Numbered from the stretch's first letter, positions 1-8,358 are shown. The stretch is DNA of 64,000 nt from Paenibacillus montanisoli (GCF_003268025.1 NZ_QLUW01000006.1:186001-250000); one strand, 5' to 3'. Notes: a model not told the origin generated them from the sequence alone. Program-made: numbers and translations.

Positions 1-2064
1 ACGCCGCTTCCGGCGGCTCCAAGCCACATCTATCCGGGCCAAATCGGCGTCGGTTTGGAAGGAATCGGCGGACGCGGCTTCGAATTTGCCGACGCGGCGA
101 AAACGCTGCGCCAGTGGGTGAAGGCGGACGGCAGCGAGGGCGTTCAGGTCGATGCGAATGGCTGGCCTCTGGAGGATGCGGCAACGGTGTTCTTCGATCA
201 TCGGCCAGTCGCGGCATGGCTGAATGACATCGATGACCCGTTTAAGAAGTTCCCGGACATTAGCGGCGTATACAAGCTGCAGTTCAAAGGCCAAGCCGTG
301 CTTGGCAATATGGACCCTTCCAGCCCGTTCACGGTAGAGAACCAGAAATACGACGCGCCGACGAACACGACGACGGCGGATATCGTGCTGCCGAAAGGAA
401 GCGGCCTGCTCTTCATGACCTTTAAGCAAACGAACGGCGGCGTAAGCGACGTAAAGCTGATGCGTCCGGGCTATTCGCTTGACGGCAAAGAGACGTTTAC
501 GAAAGAGTTTCTGGAGGCGCTTCAGCCGTTCGGCACGCTTCGCTTCATGGACTGGCTGAGCACGAATAATAACAATCCGGCTTATCCGGCGAAGACGGAA
601 TGGAGCGACCGGAAGCTGACGACCGATGCGACGCAGCTGATTCAAGACGGCACCCACGGCGTGGCCTGGGAGTATGTCATTGAACTGGCCAACCGCACGG
701 GCAAAGACATCTGGATCAACATTCCGGTGGCGGCCAGCGACGATTACGTGAATTCGCTGGCGAAGCTGCTGAAGGAAAAGCTTGATCCTAGCATCGACAT
801 CTATGTGGAATATTCCAATGAGGTATGGAACGACCTGTTCAGCCAGCAAGCCTATAACAAAGCGGCGGCGATCGCCGAAGGCGGGCAGGAAGATTCCGTG
901 CTGCGTCTGCATACGATGCAGTCGTATTTTGACGACCCGAACGATGCGGATTACACGCCGGCGAAGCGCTCGTGGACGCGCCACCGCGTAGCAAAGCGGC
1001 TGATCGAGATCGGCCGGCAGTTCCAAACGGTGTTCGGCGAGGATGCGCTGAACACGCGGGTTCGCCCGGTATTGAGCTGGTTCGCGATCATTCCGGACCA
1101 GTATGAGGATATGCTGAACTGGGTCAGCAAGGTATACGGCGATCCGAAACAGTATTTCTATGCGATCGGCAGCGCGCCTTACTTCAATTCAAGCGCAGCG
1201 AGCGACGCGGCATCGGTAACCGAGGTGTTGACGGCGATGCAGGAGGACAGCAAGCGCTTCAGCAGCCCGGATGGCAGCAAGATGTCCTTGATCCGCTTGG
1301 CGGATCAGTACGGTTTGAAGTCGTTCACGTATGAGGGCGGTCCGGATTCCGGCGGCGGCAGCACGATCAACGTGGAAAACCGCATCGCCGCTCACCGCTC
1401 GGAACAAATGGGCGATCTCGTCACCTACGATGTCGGCAACAACTTCCTCGACAAGAACGGCGACATGTTCATGTACTTCACGCTGACAAGCGGCTACAAC
1501 CGCTATGGCATGTGGGGCGCGACCGAGGATATTTTCGCTAACCTGGAGACGCCAAAATATGAAGCGTTAACGTCGCTGCTCGGCACCGATGCGCAGCCGT
1601 TCCAGGATGTGGAGGAAAATCATTTCGCGTATGAAGCCGTTAAGGCGCTGTATGCCGCTGATGTTCTGGAAGCCGGCGAAAGCTTCCATCCGAATCGTGC
1701 CCTGAAAGGCAGCGAGCTGAAAGAGATGTTGAACCGCTTGGCGGCCTATGCGAAATCGCGTTCCGCGTCGGCGTTTGCCGGCTACGCGGCGCCGGATCCG
1801 GGCAGCCCGTCTGTCAGCCGCGAGCAGTTGGCGGTACTGCTTGTGCAGGCTTATGAGGCTGGCACAGGCCGTACGGTGAAGCATCCGGAAGCGATGGTGC
1901 TGAAGGATGCGAAGCAGCTGTCGGAGGGTACGCTGGATGACGCCCAATCGGCAGTAGCAGCCGGACTGATGTCGGCAGAAGACGGCAATTTCAACCCTAA
2001 GCAGTCGGTTTCCCGCGCGGAAGCTGCTGTGGCGCTCGCAAGATTGCTGGAATACGTCCGCTAA
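1..2064 (+). CDS. Secreted clan-A glycoside hydrolase with C-terminal SLH repeats (5' truncated)
   Basis: The reading frame is open from base 1, so the start and any signal peptide lie outside the window; 687 residues are visible. The body looks like a (beta/alpha)8 glycosidase of clan GH-A: the motif YVEYSNEVWN (visible residues 268-277) carries the likely acid/base Glu, and TYEGG (Glu445) the likely nucleophile. From about residue 534 the protein has two SLH-type repeats (start FQDVEENHFAYEAV; later FNPKQSVSRAEAAVALARLL), which in Paenibacillaceae hold enzymes on the cell wall by binding pyruvylated polymer. The domain order and length fit a surface polysaccharide-degrading enzyme; the substrate cannot be read. 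The gene stands alone and ends in a strong terminator. Family assignment is from motifs only. Confidence 0.7.
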   Translation, partial: TPLPAAPSHIYPGQIGVGLEGIGGRGFEFADAAKTLRQWVKADGSEGVQVDANGWPLEDAATVFFDHRPVAAWLNDIDDPFKKFPDISGVYKLQFKGQAVLGNMDPSSPFTVENQKYDAPTNTTTADIVLPKGSGLLFMTFKQTNGGVSDVKLMRPGYSLDGKETFTKEFLEALQPFGTLRFMDWLSTNNNNPAYPAKTEWSDRKLTTDATQLIQDGTHGVAWEYVIELANRTGKDIWINIPVAASDDYVNSLAKLLKEKLDPSIDIYVEYSNEVWNDLFSQQAYNKAAAIAEGGQEDSVLRLHTMQSYFDDPNDADYTPAKRSWTRHRVAKRLIEIGRQFQTVFGEDALNTRVRPVLSWFAIIPDQYEDMLNWVSKVYGDPKQYFYAIGSAPYFNSSAASDAASVTEVLTAMQEDSKRFSSPDGSKMSLIRLADQYGLKSFTYEGGPDSGGGSTINVENRIAAHRSEQMGDLVTYDVGNNFLDKNGDMFMYFTLTSGYNRYGMWGATEDIFANLETPKYEALTSLLGTDAQPFQDVEENHFAYEAVKALYAADVLEAGESFHPNRALKGSELKEMLNRLAAYAKSRSASAFAGYAAPDPGSPSVSREQLAVLLVQAYEAGTGRTVKHPEAMVLKDAKQLSEGTLDDAQSAVAAGLMSAEDGNFNPKQSVSRAEAAVALARLLEYVR

Positions 2065-2070
2065 AAGAAG

Positions 2071-2110
2071 ACGGATATGCTCGCCGGACGCGGCGGGCAT
2101 GTCCGTTTTT
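2071..2110 (+). terminator. Intrinsic terminator after the SLH glycosidase
   Basis: A 14-15 bp stem with a few G-U pairs (2071-2085 with 2092-2105) is followed by five T. It begins 7 bases after the stop codon. Confidence 0.85.
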
Positions 2111-2245
2111 AATGATGATGTAAACGAAAAGCAATGAATGTAAAGATTGGCGCATAGAACCAAGATAGAGCACTTGCTACAATCAAGCCATAGGCTGTCG
2201 CATCGGACGGCTGAAGCTTAGGGATGGAAGGAATGAAGCTTTGCA

Positions 2246-3187
2246 ATGATGTTATCCAATGGCACAGGCCCGAATTGGTCAAACGGCAGGACTGCGCGCC
2301 GCCCGCTGACTTGGGGATATGCACTCGTTTGGTATCATGGATTCATTCGGCAAGGGGAGTACGGATCGATGCTGGGCAAGCTCGATTTTCTGAAACGTCA
2401 TGGTCTGGTTACGACGGGAGCGGGCCTATCCGAGGTCGTCGGCATGGATGCCGCCGAGCGCGACCGGGTCGGCGAGGAGCTGGCAAAGCACGGGTTGCGG
2501 CTCACGCCCCGGATCAAGTTTGATTATTTGAACGCTGGCAAGGAGGATCGCGAGCGGGAGACGGAGCGAATCGCAGAGGAGCTGCGGAAATGGCTGCCTC
2601 TCATGCGGGGCCAAATCGTCACGACAGAGATGTGCGCCGGCCATAGGTTCGATCGGAAGCTGCCGCTTGAGGAGAAGCTTGCGCGCGTGTCCGAGGCGCT
2701 GGCGCCGCTTGCGGCAATTTGCTCGGAGCTTGGCGCCCCCCTTGGCGTTGAGAACCATGGCGATTTCTATATTGCCGATCTGGTCCAACTCTGCCAGGCG
2801 ACCAAGCAGCTGTACATCTATCTCGACACCGGCAATACGTACCTGATCGGGGAGCGTCCGCTGCCTGCGTTCGAGCTGGCTGCACCGTATACGATCGGCA
2901 CTCATTTCAAAGATCATATCGTCGGACCGCGACCGGACGTGTATCCGCTGCAGTTTGAGGTGAAAGGCGCCGTCCTCGGCGAAGGCGACGTGCCGCTGCG
3001 CGAATGCTATGAGCTGCTGATGAAGCATGCGCCGCTGAAAGACAAGCTCGTCCTCGAGGTCGAAATGATCGCCCCGACCGATATGGATCCGCAGCTGTGC
3101 CTCGAGCGTTCGCTGCAGTTTATTCAATCGCTGGAGCCTGCCGCAGGCAGTCCGGCAGCATCTCAAGAAGGAGAGATCGTCCAATGA
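2246..3187 (+). CDS. Sugar phosphate isomerase/epimerase (xylose-isomerase-like TIM barrel)
   Basis: The 313-residue protein has the AP-endonuclease-2/xylose-isomerase-like fold: a Glu in GVENHGD (about residue 170), an Asp in YIYLDTGN (about 195), the His of THFKDH (about 222) and a C-terminal LVLEVEM Glu, the usual metal-binding set of this superfamily. It is the first gene of a three-gene unit and overlaps the next by ATGA. The start is uncertain: the ATG at 2246 has a GGAAGGA 13 bases upstream, and starting much later would remove the first beta strand (TWGYALVWY). The family isomerises or epimerises keto-sugars and inosose-type intermediates; the exact substrate is not visible. Confidence 0.75.
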   Translation: MMLSNGTGPNWSNGRTARRPLTWGYALVWYHGFIRQGEYGSMLGKLDFLKRHGLVTTGAGLSEVVGMDAAERDRVGEELAKHGLRLTPRIKFDYLNAGKEDRERETERIAEELRKWLPLMRGQIVTTEMCAGHRFDRKLPLEEKLARVSEALAPLAAICSELGAPLGVENHGDFYIADLVQLCQATKQLYIYLDTGNTYLIGERPLPAFELAAPYTIGTHFKDHIVGPRPDVYPLQFEVKGAVLGEGDVPLRECYELLMKHAPLKDKLVLEVEMIAPTDMDPQLCLERSLQFIQSLEPAAGSPAASQEGEIVQ

Positions 3188-4263
3188 GCCAAGAAAAGAA
3201 ATTGCGCGCAGTCGTCATCGGCTGCAAAATGGGACTGAACCATGCAAAAGCCATCGCCTCGCTGCCGGAATTCGAGCTGGCCGGCGTATGCGATTTGAAC
3301 GCGGATACCGCCCGCGAGGCGGCTGCCGCGACAGGCGGTTCCGCCGCGGTTTATACCGATTTTGCCCTTATGCTGCAGGATCTGCAGCCGGATGTGGCGG
3401 TCATCGCGACGCCGTCGGGCTCGCACGCGCGGCTTACGATCATGGCAGCCGAAGCGGGCGTCAAAGCCATCTATTGCGAGAAGCCGATGGCCGTTCACAT
3501 GGGGGATGCGCGCCGGATGACGGAAGCCTGCGAGACTGCCGGCGCACTGCTCATTATCGGCCATCAGCGCCGGATGTCCGCGCCTTTCATCACGATGCGC
3601 CAGCAAATCGAGGAAGGCGCGATTGGCAAGCCCTATCTGATGCGGGCTTCGTGCGCGGGCGATTTTCTAAGCGACGGGACGCACAGCGTCGACACGCTGT
3701 TCTATCTCGCAGGCGAAGACAAGGTAAAATGGGTGCTCGCCGCCATGTTCAGACAGGACGTGGAGCCGGGTTTGCCGGATCAGTACGATTACGCGATCTT
3801 TACCGGACGCCGGTATGGACACGCAGTGGAAAGCGGCATGATGGTGACGCTGGAGTTCGAAAGCGGCCTTCGGGCGGAGTTTCTGACCGGCGATGCCCGG
3901 CTGCCTGGCCGCGGCTATCAGGACATCGAAGTGTTCGGCGATCAAGGCCGCCTCTGGCGGGCAGGCGACGGCGCGAACCCGGATGTGCTCATTCAGGATG
4001 AGCAAGCCGGGGGCTTCCGAGGGATCGAGCTGAATACGCCGGATATCTACAATGACGTCTTGCCGGGCGTGTTCCGCAAGCTGGCCGACTCCATTCGCAC
4101 AGGGGAGCCTCATCCGCTTGCAGCCTCTACCGCGCTTCGCGTCATGGAGATTGTCATGGCGGCCTATGAGTCGGCACGGCTTGGCCGCAGACTGGAGCTG
4201 CCGCTTCAGCAGGACCGGTTCCCGCTGGATCTTATGCTGGAAGGAGCGGTGACGGCACCATGA
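3184..4263 (+). CDS. Gfo/Idh/MocA-family NAD(P)-dependent oxidoreductase
   Basis: The 359-residue protein starts at the ATG overlapping the previous stop (ATGA), with AAGGAGAG just upstream. The N-terminal Rossmann domain begins LRAVVIGCKMGLNHAKAI; the usual GxGxxG is here GCKMG, slightly unusual. YCEKPMAV (about residue 97) is the family's conserved EKP motif, whose Lys is catalytic. The C-terminal half has the alpha/beta dimerisation domain. The family oxidises or reduces sugars, inositols and their derivatives. Sandwiched between two isomerase-like genes with 4-base overlaps on both sides, it probably acts with them in one short catabolic sequence, as in inositol or keto-sugar pathways. 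Confidence 0.85.
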   Translation: MSQEKKLRAVVIGCKMGLNHAKAIASLPEFELAGVCDLNADTAREAAAATGGSAAVYTDFALMLQDLQPDVAVIATPSGSHARLTIMAAEAGVKAIYCEKPMAVHMGDARRMTEACETAGALLIIGHQRRMSAPFITMRQQIEEGAIGKPYLMRASCAGDFLSDGTHSVDTLFYLAGEDKVKWVLAAMFRQDVEPGLPDQYDYAIFTGRRYGHAVESGMMVTLEFESGLRAEFLTGDARLPGRGYQDIEVFGDQGRLWRAGDGANPDVLIQDEQAGGFRGIELNTPDIYNDVLPGVFRKLADSIRTGEPHPLAASTALRVMEIVMAAYESARLGRRLELPLQQDRFPLDLMLEGAVTAP

Positions 4264-5078
4264 GCAGCAGAATCGCATGTTCAACTTCGGTTCGCTGCGG
4301 CTCTTCCTTCGAGGAGGCGCTGGCAGCCATCTCTGCCGCCGGCTTCCGCAATGTCGATATCCTCTCCATTGACGGCTGGGTCCACGTAAACACGAGCGCA
4401 TTGGTAACGGAAGATGGGCTTGAGCAGGAAATTAACAGGACAAAACATTTACTGCATCAATATGATCTGACCCCGGTTGCGACGAACAGCGGCGTCTCGC
4501 CGCAGCTGCATGACCGTTCGCCCGAGTCCGTGGAGAAGCGGAAAGCCGAAACGCTCGGCCTCATCCGGTGGATGAAGGCGCTCGGTATCGGCCTGGCGGC
4601 CATTCAGCCGCGCCAGCCCGACCGGTCCCGGCCGTGGCAGGCGATGCAGGATGATTGCATCGCATCCCTAAGGGAACAGCTGGCGATTGCCGAACAGGAA
4701 GGTATCGCCATGGCGCTGGAATTTCACGTGAACAGTCCGTTCGAGACGATGGAGCAGTGTTTGCGCCTCATGGAGCAGCTGCCGGAGCTGCCGCTGGTGT
4801 ACGATCCGACTCATTTTGTCATGCAGGGGGTTTCGCTGCAAGAGACGTTCGTGTTCTTGGACCGCGCGGCACATGTCCATCTTCGGGATGCGGCGCAGGA
4901 TAAGATGCAGGTGCGCCTCGGCGAAGGGGGAGTCGATACGTCGCTGGTGCTGGAAGAGCTGAAGCGTCGCGGCTATAAGGGCGGCTTCTCGATCGAGTAT
5001 TTGGAAACAGGCGAGTTCGATGTGATGCAGGATGCCGTGCTGCTGTACGACCGGATTAAGGAAGTCTTCCCAGAGTAA
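4260..5078 (+). CDS. Sugar phosphate isomerase/epimerase (second TIM barrel of the operon)
   Basis: The 272-residue protein overlaps the preceding dehydrogenase by ATGA, so the two are translationally coupled. Metal-site signatures of the xylose-isomerase-like superfamily are visible: ALEFHV (Glu about residue 156), VYDPTHF (Asp-His about 181), HVHLRD (about 206) and FSIEYLE near the end. It is only distantly similar to the first isomerase, so the pair probably catalyses different steps. No transporter or regulator is attached to this three-gene unit. The substrate is unknown. Confidence 0.75.
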   Translation: MSSRIACSTSVRCGSSFEEALAAISAAGFRNVDILSIDGWVHVNTSALVTEDGLEQEINRTKHLLHQYDLTPVATNSGVSPQLHDRSPESVEKRKAETLGLIRWMKALGIGLAAIQPRQPDRSRPWQAMQDDCIASLREQLAIAEQEGIAMALEFHVNSPFETMEQCLRLMEQLPELPLVYDPTHFVMQGVSLQETFVFLDRAAHVHLRDAAQDKMQVRLGEGGVDTSLVLEELKRRGYKGGFSIEYLETGEFDVMQDAVLLYDRIKEVFPE

Positions 5079-5098
5079 GGCGTCCTATGGCTAAGCCT

Positions 5099-5149
5099 AA
5101 AGAGAGGTACCAGATACCTCCCTTTGGTGGAAAAGCAACGAAATGACCT
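5099..5149. repeat. Single copy of the 51-bp palindromic repeat
   Basis: This 51-base stretch closely matches the tandem unit at 48213-48652: an imperfect inverted repeat AAAGAGAGGTA / TACCTCCCTTT around CCAGA, then a GG-GG-AAA-GC-AC-AAAT-AC tail. The next AAAGAG begins exactly 51 bases later (5099 to 5150), the same period as the array. It lies 20 bases after the isomerase stop codon, in a 3' untranslated position. Confidence 0.8.
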
Positions 5150-5177
5150 AAAGAGTCCGGTGGACAAAGCATAAAGT

Positions 5178-5209
5178 TAAATACGAGATGACGATAGATC
5201 TCGTATTTA
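5178..5209 (+). terminator. Hairpin, possible weak terminator of the isomerase operon
   Basis: A perfect 11-bp inverted repeat TAAATACGAGA / TCTCGTATTTA with a 10-base loop follows the operon. It has no T run, so it may be a terminator or an mRNA-end stabiliser. The rest of the gap, 5210-5395, is AT-rich and shows no gene I can support. Confidence 0.4.
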
Positions 5210-5410
5210 TATGCCGGCTGGAACTAACGAATTTTATTGAAGTACCTGAGGTTTTTATTACATACTTATTGGTCAGAATGAATAAGTAGTAATTTATTTT
5301 GAAACACTAGCCTTTGCACTGGCCCGAACTGAAAACAAACGACTTTTTCGTTATCCTGAAGAGAAAATTATGATTGGTTAATGGAACGGGGTAATGAGGA
5401 GGCCATATTG

Positions 5411-5557
5411 ATGGATATCATTAGTATCTTTACAAATACAAAGACTTCACCGTATAATCGGGATAATTACAAACATAATATGGATGATTACCGGAGGAGC
5501 CTGCCAACAGCGGGCTCCTTTTGTTTTTTTATGTCATATCATCCCTACGGAGGTTAA
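5411..5557 (+). CDS. Leader ORF (48 residues) spanning an attenuator upstream of the transporter
   Basis: An ideal Shine-Dalgarno GAGGAGG (5396-5402) lies 8 bases before this ATG. The frame runs 48 codons, MDIISIFTNTKTSPYNRDNY at its start, straight through the terminator hairpin at 5495-5530, and stops at TAA 5555-5557, one base before the transporter ATG at 5559. Its last codons contain the transporter's own Shine-Dalgarno. No known peptide family is recognised. The layout suggests a regulatory leader peptide: a ribosome moving through the hairpin would keep it from forming and let transcription continue. This is inference; the ORF could also be a minor coupled cistron. Confidence 0.5.
   Translation: MDIISIFTNTKTSPYNRDNYKHNMDDYRRSLPTAGSFCFFMSYHPYGG
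5495..5530 (+). terminator. Attenuator-type terminator in the transporter leader
   Basis: A 10-bp stem (AGGAGCCTGC with GCGGGCTCCT, one U-G pair, loop CAACA) is followed by TTTTGTTTTTTT. It lies inside the leader ORF and 29 bases before the transporter gene, so it should stop transcription unless antagonised. Confidence 0.8.
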
Positions 5558-5558
5558 C

Positions 5559-6839
5559 ATGGAACAACAAGCTATTGTAGCAATCGGGGTATTTCTTGTC
5601 ATTTATGGCATGATCATTGCAGAAAAAGTCCACCGCACAATCGTAGCTATGATCGGTGGAGTATTGATGGTTGGAGTAGGAATTGTCGATCAGGGAACAG
5701 CTATTCACCACATCGACTTTAATACGCTTGGGCTTTTGATCGGGATGATGATCATTGTGAGCACTACGGCAGAAACAGGACTGTTTAAGTACATTGCTGT
5801 GCTCTCAGCCAAGAAAGCCAAAGGTGATCCGATGAGGATATTGCTTGCATTAGTCGGGATAACAGCCGTAGGATCTGCATTCCTTGACAATGTAACAACC
5901 GTTCTTCTCATGGTCCCCGTAACATTCAGCATTACACGTCAGCTGCGGGTGAATCCGATGCCGTATCTAATCACTCAGATTATTGCGTCTAATGTCGGAG
6001 GAACAGCGACACTGATTGGAGATCCACCTAATATTATGATTGGCAGCGCAGTGGAAGAATTAACATTCATGGCGTTCATCTACAATCTGGCTCCTATCGC
6101 GGTGATTGTAATTGCAACCTACGTTCCGATTTTTATCTATCTATACCGCAAGCATATTCAAACGAGCCCTGAACTAAAGCACAGCATTATGGAAATGAAT
6201 GAAAAAGAGTTAATCACGGATCAAAAGCTGTTAAAGAAGTGCATGGCTGTATTAGGCCTCACGATTCTTGGTTTTTTTCTTCATCAGTTGCTGCATTTGG
6301 AATCGGCCACTGTCGCATTGGCGGGTGCATTCTTGCTCCTTCTTCTTACTGGAGAACATATGATGGAGAGTGCGCTTACTAAAGTGGAGTGGACGACCAT
6401 TTTCTTCTTCGTCGGTTTGTTTGTCCTTGTCTCGGGACTAATCGAAACTGGTGTCATTGCCAGTTTGGCAGCACAAGCCATTGAATTGACAGGAGGGAAT
6501 TTAATTGCCACTTCGATGCTGATTTTGTGGCTGAGCGCCATCGCGTCTGCTTTTCTGGATAATATCCCTTTCGTAGCAACGATGATTCCGATGATACAAG
6601 AGATGGGAAATATGGGTGTAAGCAATCTTGAGCCGCTGTGGTGGAGTCTTGCGCTTGGTGCCTGCTTGGGAGGAAACGGTTCGTTGATCGGAGCAAGTGC
6701 CAACTTAATCGTTGCAGGAATGTCGGCCAAAGAAGGGCATCCAATCAAATTTGTACAGTTTTTGAAAGTCGGATTTCCGCTGATGTTATTTTCCATTGTT
6801 TTATCAAGCGTGTATCTATATTTCAGATACTTGATGTAA
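5559..6839 (+). CDS. ArsB/NhaD-family ion transporter (copy 1)
   Basis: The 426-residue, roughly 11-12 segment membrane protein belongs to the ion-transporter superfamily of ArsB, NhaD and divalent-anion carriers. The two inverted-repeat signatures are both seen: SAFLDNVTTVLLMVPVT with NVGGTATLIGDPPNIMIGSA in the first half, and SAFLDNIPFVATMIPMI with GGNGSLIGASANLIVAGM in the second. The substrate (arsenite, Na+/H+ or an organic anion) cannot be told. The ATG at 5559 was preferred to an upstream in-frame codon at 5484 because ACGGAGG ends 5 bases before it and the paralogue at 8597 aligns from the same residue. It lies in an AT-rich block behind an attenuator. Confidence 0.85.
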   Translation: MEQQAIVAIGVFLVIYGMIIAEKVHRTIVAMIGGVLMVGVGIVDQGTAIHHIDFNTLGLLIGMMIIVSTTAETGLFKYIAVLSAKKAKGDPMRILLALVGITAVGSAFLDNVTTVLLMVPVTFSITRQLRVNPMPYLITQIIASNVGGTATLIGDPPNIMIGSAVEELTFMAFIYNLAPIAVIVIATYVPIFIYLYRKHIQTSPELKHSIMEMNEKELITDQKLLKKCMAVLGLTILGFFLHQLLHLESATVALAGAFLLLLLTGEHMMESALTKVEWTTIFFFVGLFVLVSGLIETGVIASLAAQAIELTGGNLIATSMLILWLSAIASAFLDNIPFVATMIPMIQEMGNMGVSNLEPLWWSLALGACLGGNGSLIGASANLIVAGMSAKEGHPIKFVQFLKVGFPLMLFSIVLSSVYLYFRYLM

Positions 6840-6861
6840 TTAAAGAAAGGTGGTTCTGACG

Positions 6862-7146
6862 ATGTTGACATACAAATATGATTCAAACATAATTCGTATT
6901 CAGGAAATCCAAAACGAAAAGGATGTAGAGTTCAGTATCCACATCCTGCAAGAAAAACCTTATGCGAAGAAAATGAAACAGGTACAAAAAGCTTTCGATG
7001 AAAACGATGTGATAACGGATGTATTTTTTTATGTTCTATTGAACCATGAGTATCGGGTTATTGTACGCCGGGATTTCTATGCCGATTTTGTCCTTGAAAT
7101 GATGAAGCAGCGCCTATTGCAAAGTGTAGAATGGATAACGACGTAA
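6862..7146 (+). CDS. Conserved hypothetical protein, 94 residues
   Basis: This small soluble protein (MLTYKYDSNIIRIQEIQNEK at its start) has no signal peptide or membrane segment and no motif I recognise. AAGGTGG lies 10 bases before the ATG at 6862, and the gene follows the transporter stop by 22 bases, so the two are probably co-transcribed. The composition (many Lys, Glu, Val, Phe) suggests a small alpha/beta domain. It is absent next to the second transporter copy, so it may be an accessory or regulatory partner of copy 1 only. Confidence 0.65.
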   Translation: MLTYKYDSNIIRIQEIQNEKDVEFSIHILQEKPYAKKMKQVQKAFDENDVITDVFFYVLLNHEYRVIVRRDFYADFVLEMMKQRLLQSVEWITT

Positions 7147-7154
7147 TGTGAACT

Positions 7155-7850
7155 TTATCCTGACACGACTTTTTCATCGATGGTTTTCCCGGTAAGGGAA
7201 TGGATAAACAATAACTTCACACTATTTTCCTGTTCCGAAAGGCGAACCTTCACGACATAGATGAGCGGTGTACCTTTTCGGGTAGGCAGGTAATACGCTT
7301 GACAATCAGGCATTGTGATCCGAAGGTTATGGATTCCAATTGATGCAAGCGCCTTTGATACAGCCTGTTTTTCGGAGATAGCGGCGTGCATGGGCCGATT
7401 AAAGTGGATTTTTTCGAGATCAGGATAAATGGTGCCTTCTACACGACGAATGACCCCATCTTTGCCGATCTCAAAGATTAGTTTATCCCCCCATACCGGT
7501 ATTTGAAAAAGCAGATGTTGAAAATGAATGAATGTCCTGTCAGGATTGTATTCAACTTTTATGACTTTCATATCGCGAACGGGATTTTGAAGGCCATACA
7601 AAGCTTTATATTTGTTCAGAAATTCGTAGGCAATCCAAGCAGGGCTGTGATTTGACGGACGCGAAAAACTGCCCGTAAGCAGATTGGGGGTGTCAGTCTC
7701 TTCATTCCATTTGAGTTGAGCTACCCGGGATTTCTCCAACTTCTGCAGTGCCTTCTGCATCTTACTTGGCTTTTCAATAGCGAAAGTTTGGGATGATGCT
7801 ACTAGCATGGATATGACAATCAAGATCATATATACGAGTCTTCGGAACAT
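7155..7850 (-). CDS. Secreted FTP/PepSY-type propeptide-like protein without a protease
   Basis: The 231-residue protein has a signal peptide (about residues 1-24, hydrophobic core ILIVISMLVASS, cleavage after TFA). Its body resembles the N-terminal propeptide of thermolysin-type M4 proteases: an FTP-like part (residues about 60-125, with FHFQHLLFQIPVWGDKL character) then a PepSY-like part (about 140-230). No catalytic HExxH domain follows. Free-standing proteins of this build are thought to bind or inhibit extracellular proteases, but the role here is inference. It is convergent with the 94-residue gene, with 8 bases between stops, and AGAGGTG precedes its ATG. Confidence 0.65.
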   Translation of the reverse strand: MFRRLVYMILIVISMLVASSQTFAIEKPSKMQKALQKLEKSRVAQLKWNEETDTPNLLTGSFSRPSNHSPAWIAYEFLNKYKALYGLQNPVRDMKVIKVEYNPDRTFIHFQHLLFQIPVWGDKLIFEIGKDGVIRRVEGTIYPDLEKIHFNRPMHAAISEKQAVSKALASIGIHNLRITMPDCQAYYLPTRKGTPLIYVVKVRLSEQENSVKLLFIHSLTGKTIDEKVVSG

Positions 7851-8022
7851 AAAAACAAGTTCACCTCTGTCAGATTTACTATATTCCTATTTTGTATTCT
7901 TGGTAATGACAGCATTATGTATTCAGTCTGACAATTTCGTGTTTTTCAGGGAGCAAACCTGCGCGGATTGAGGCATTCGTTTGGAACTATATCGTTTATA
8001 GGTGGGCTTATATATCGTATGA

Positions 8023-8286
8023 GCGACATATTTTAAGTCGGATTGGCTGGGGCAGTTGCTTGGGGTATGGATTCCTACCTATTGGCCGGCTAAGACCTTT
8101 TTAGAGGGAGCTGAAGGTCAATCTTATTTAGCATTGTGTTATTTTGCAATTGGGATTACAATTCATCTATTAATGATCATGTTTATGGTACGGGTATTTA
8201 AAAAGAGTGGATTGACATGTCGGCACATTTTCTTGACAATCCGTAACTTTGCTAATGAATTAAGAATACTCTTGAAAAATAGTTAA
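8023..8286 (+). pseudogene. C-terminal remnant of an ABC-2-type permease
   Basis: The frame is open only after a stop at 8020 and has no Shine-Dalgarno at its only candidate start, TTG 8056. The translation (KSDWLGQLLGVWIPTYWPAK, then a hydrophobic span YLALCYFAIGITIHLLMIMFMV) looks like the last exposed loop and final membrane helix of an ABC-2 drug-exporter-type permease. The last about 25 residues after VFKKSG appear unrelated read-through. No ATPase gene is nearby. It is probably a decayed fragment, which suits an AT-rich accessory block. Confidence 0.45.
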
Positions 8287-8303
8287 ATAGTTGTGAACTG
8301 GTG

Positions 8304-8335
8304 GAGCCTGTCAACAAGGGCTCTTTTTGTCTTTT
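8304..8335 (+). terminator. Hairpin related to the copy 1 attenuator
   Basis: A 6-bp stem (GAGCCT with GGGCTC) has a loop containing TCAACA and is followed by TTTTTGTCTTTT. Sequence and spacing resemble the hairpin at 5495-5530 (both read GGAGCCTG-CAACA-GGGCTC-T), but here it lies ahead of a small membrane ORF, 262 bases before the second transporter. Confidence 0.5.
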
Positions 8336-8358
8336 ATAAGGAAAATAGTGGGAGTTGC

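Noticed and set aside
2224-2523. Alternative plus-strand frame overlapping the first isomerase
   Set aside because: No family resemblance, and the isomerase frame has the conserved metal-site motifs.
5285-5380. Short open frame of about 30 codons (VIYFETLAFALARTENKRLF) before the leader ORF
   Set aside because: It follows a stop codon, has no start or Shine-Dalgarno and is too short; it could be a relic but cannot be supported.
5484-5558. Upstream in-frame extension of the first ArsB/NhaD-type gene
   Set aside because: The extension would encode the terminator stem and is absent from the paralogue; the Shine-Dalgarno fits the ATG at 5559.
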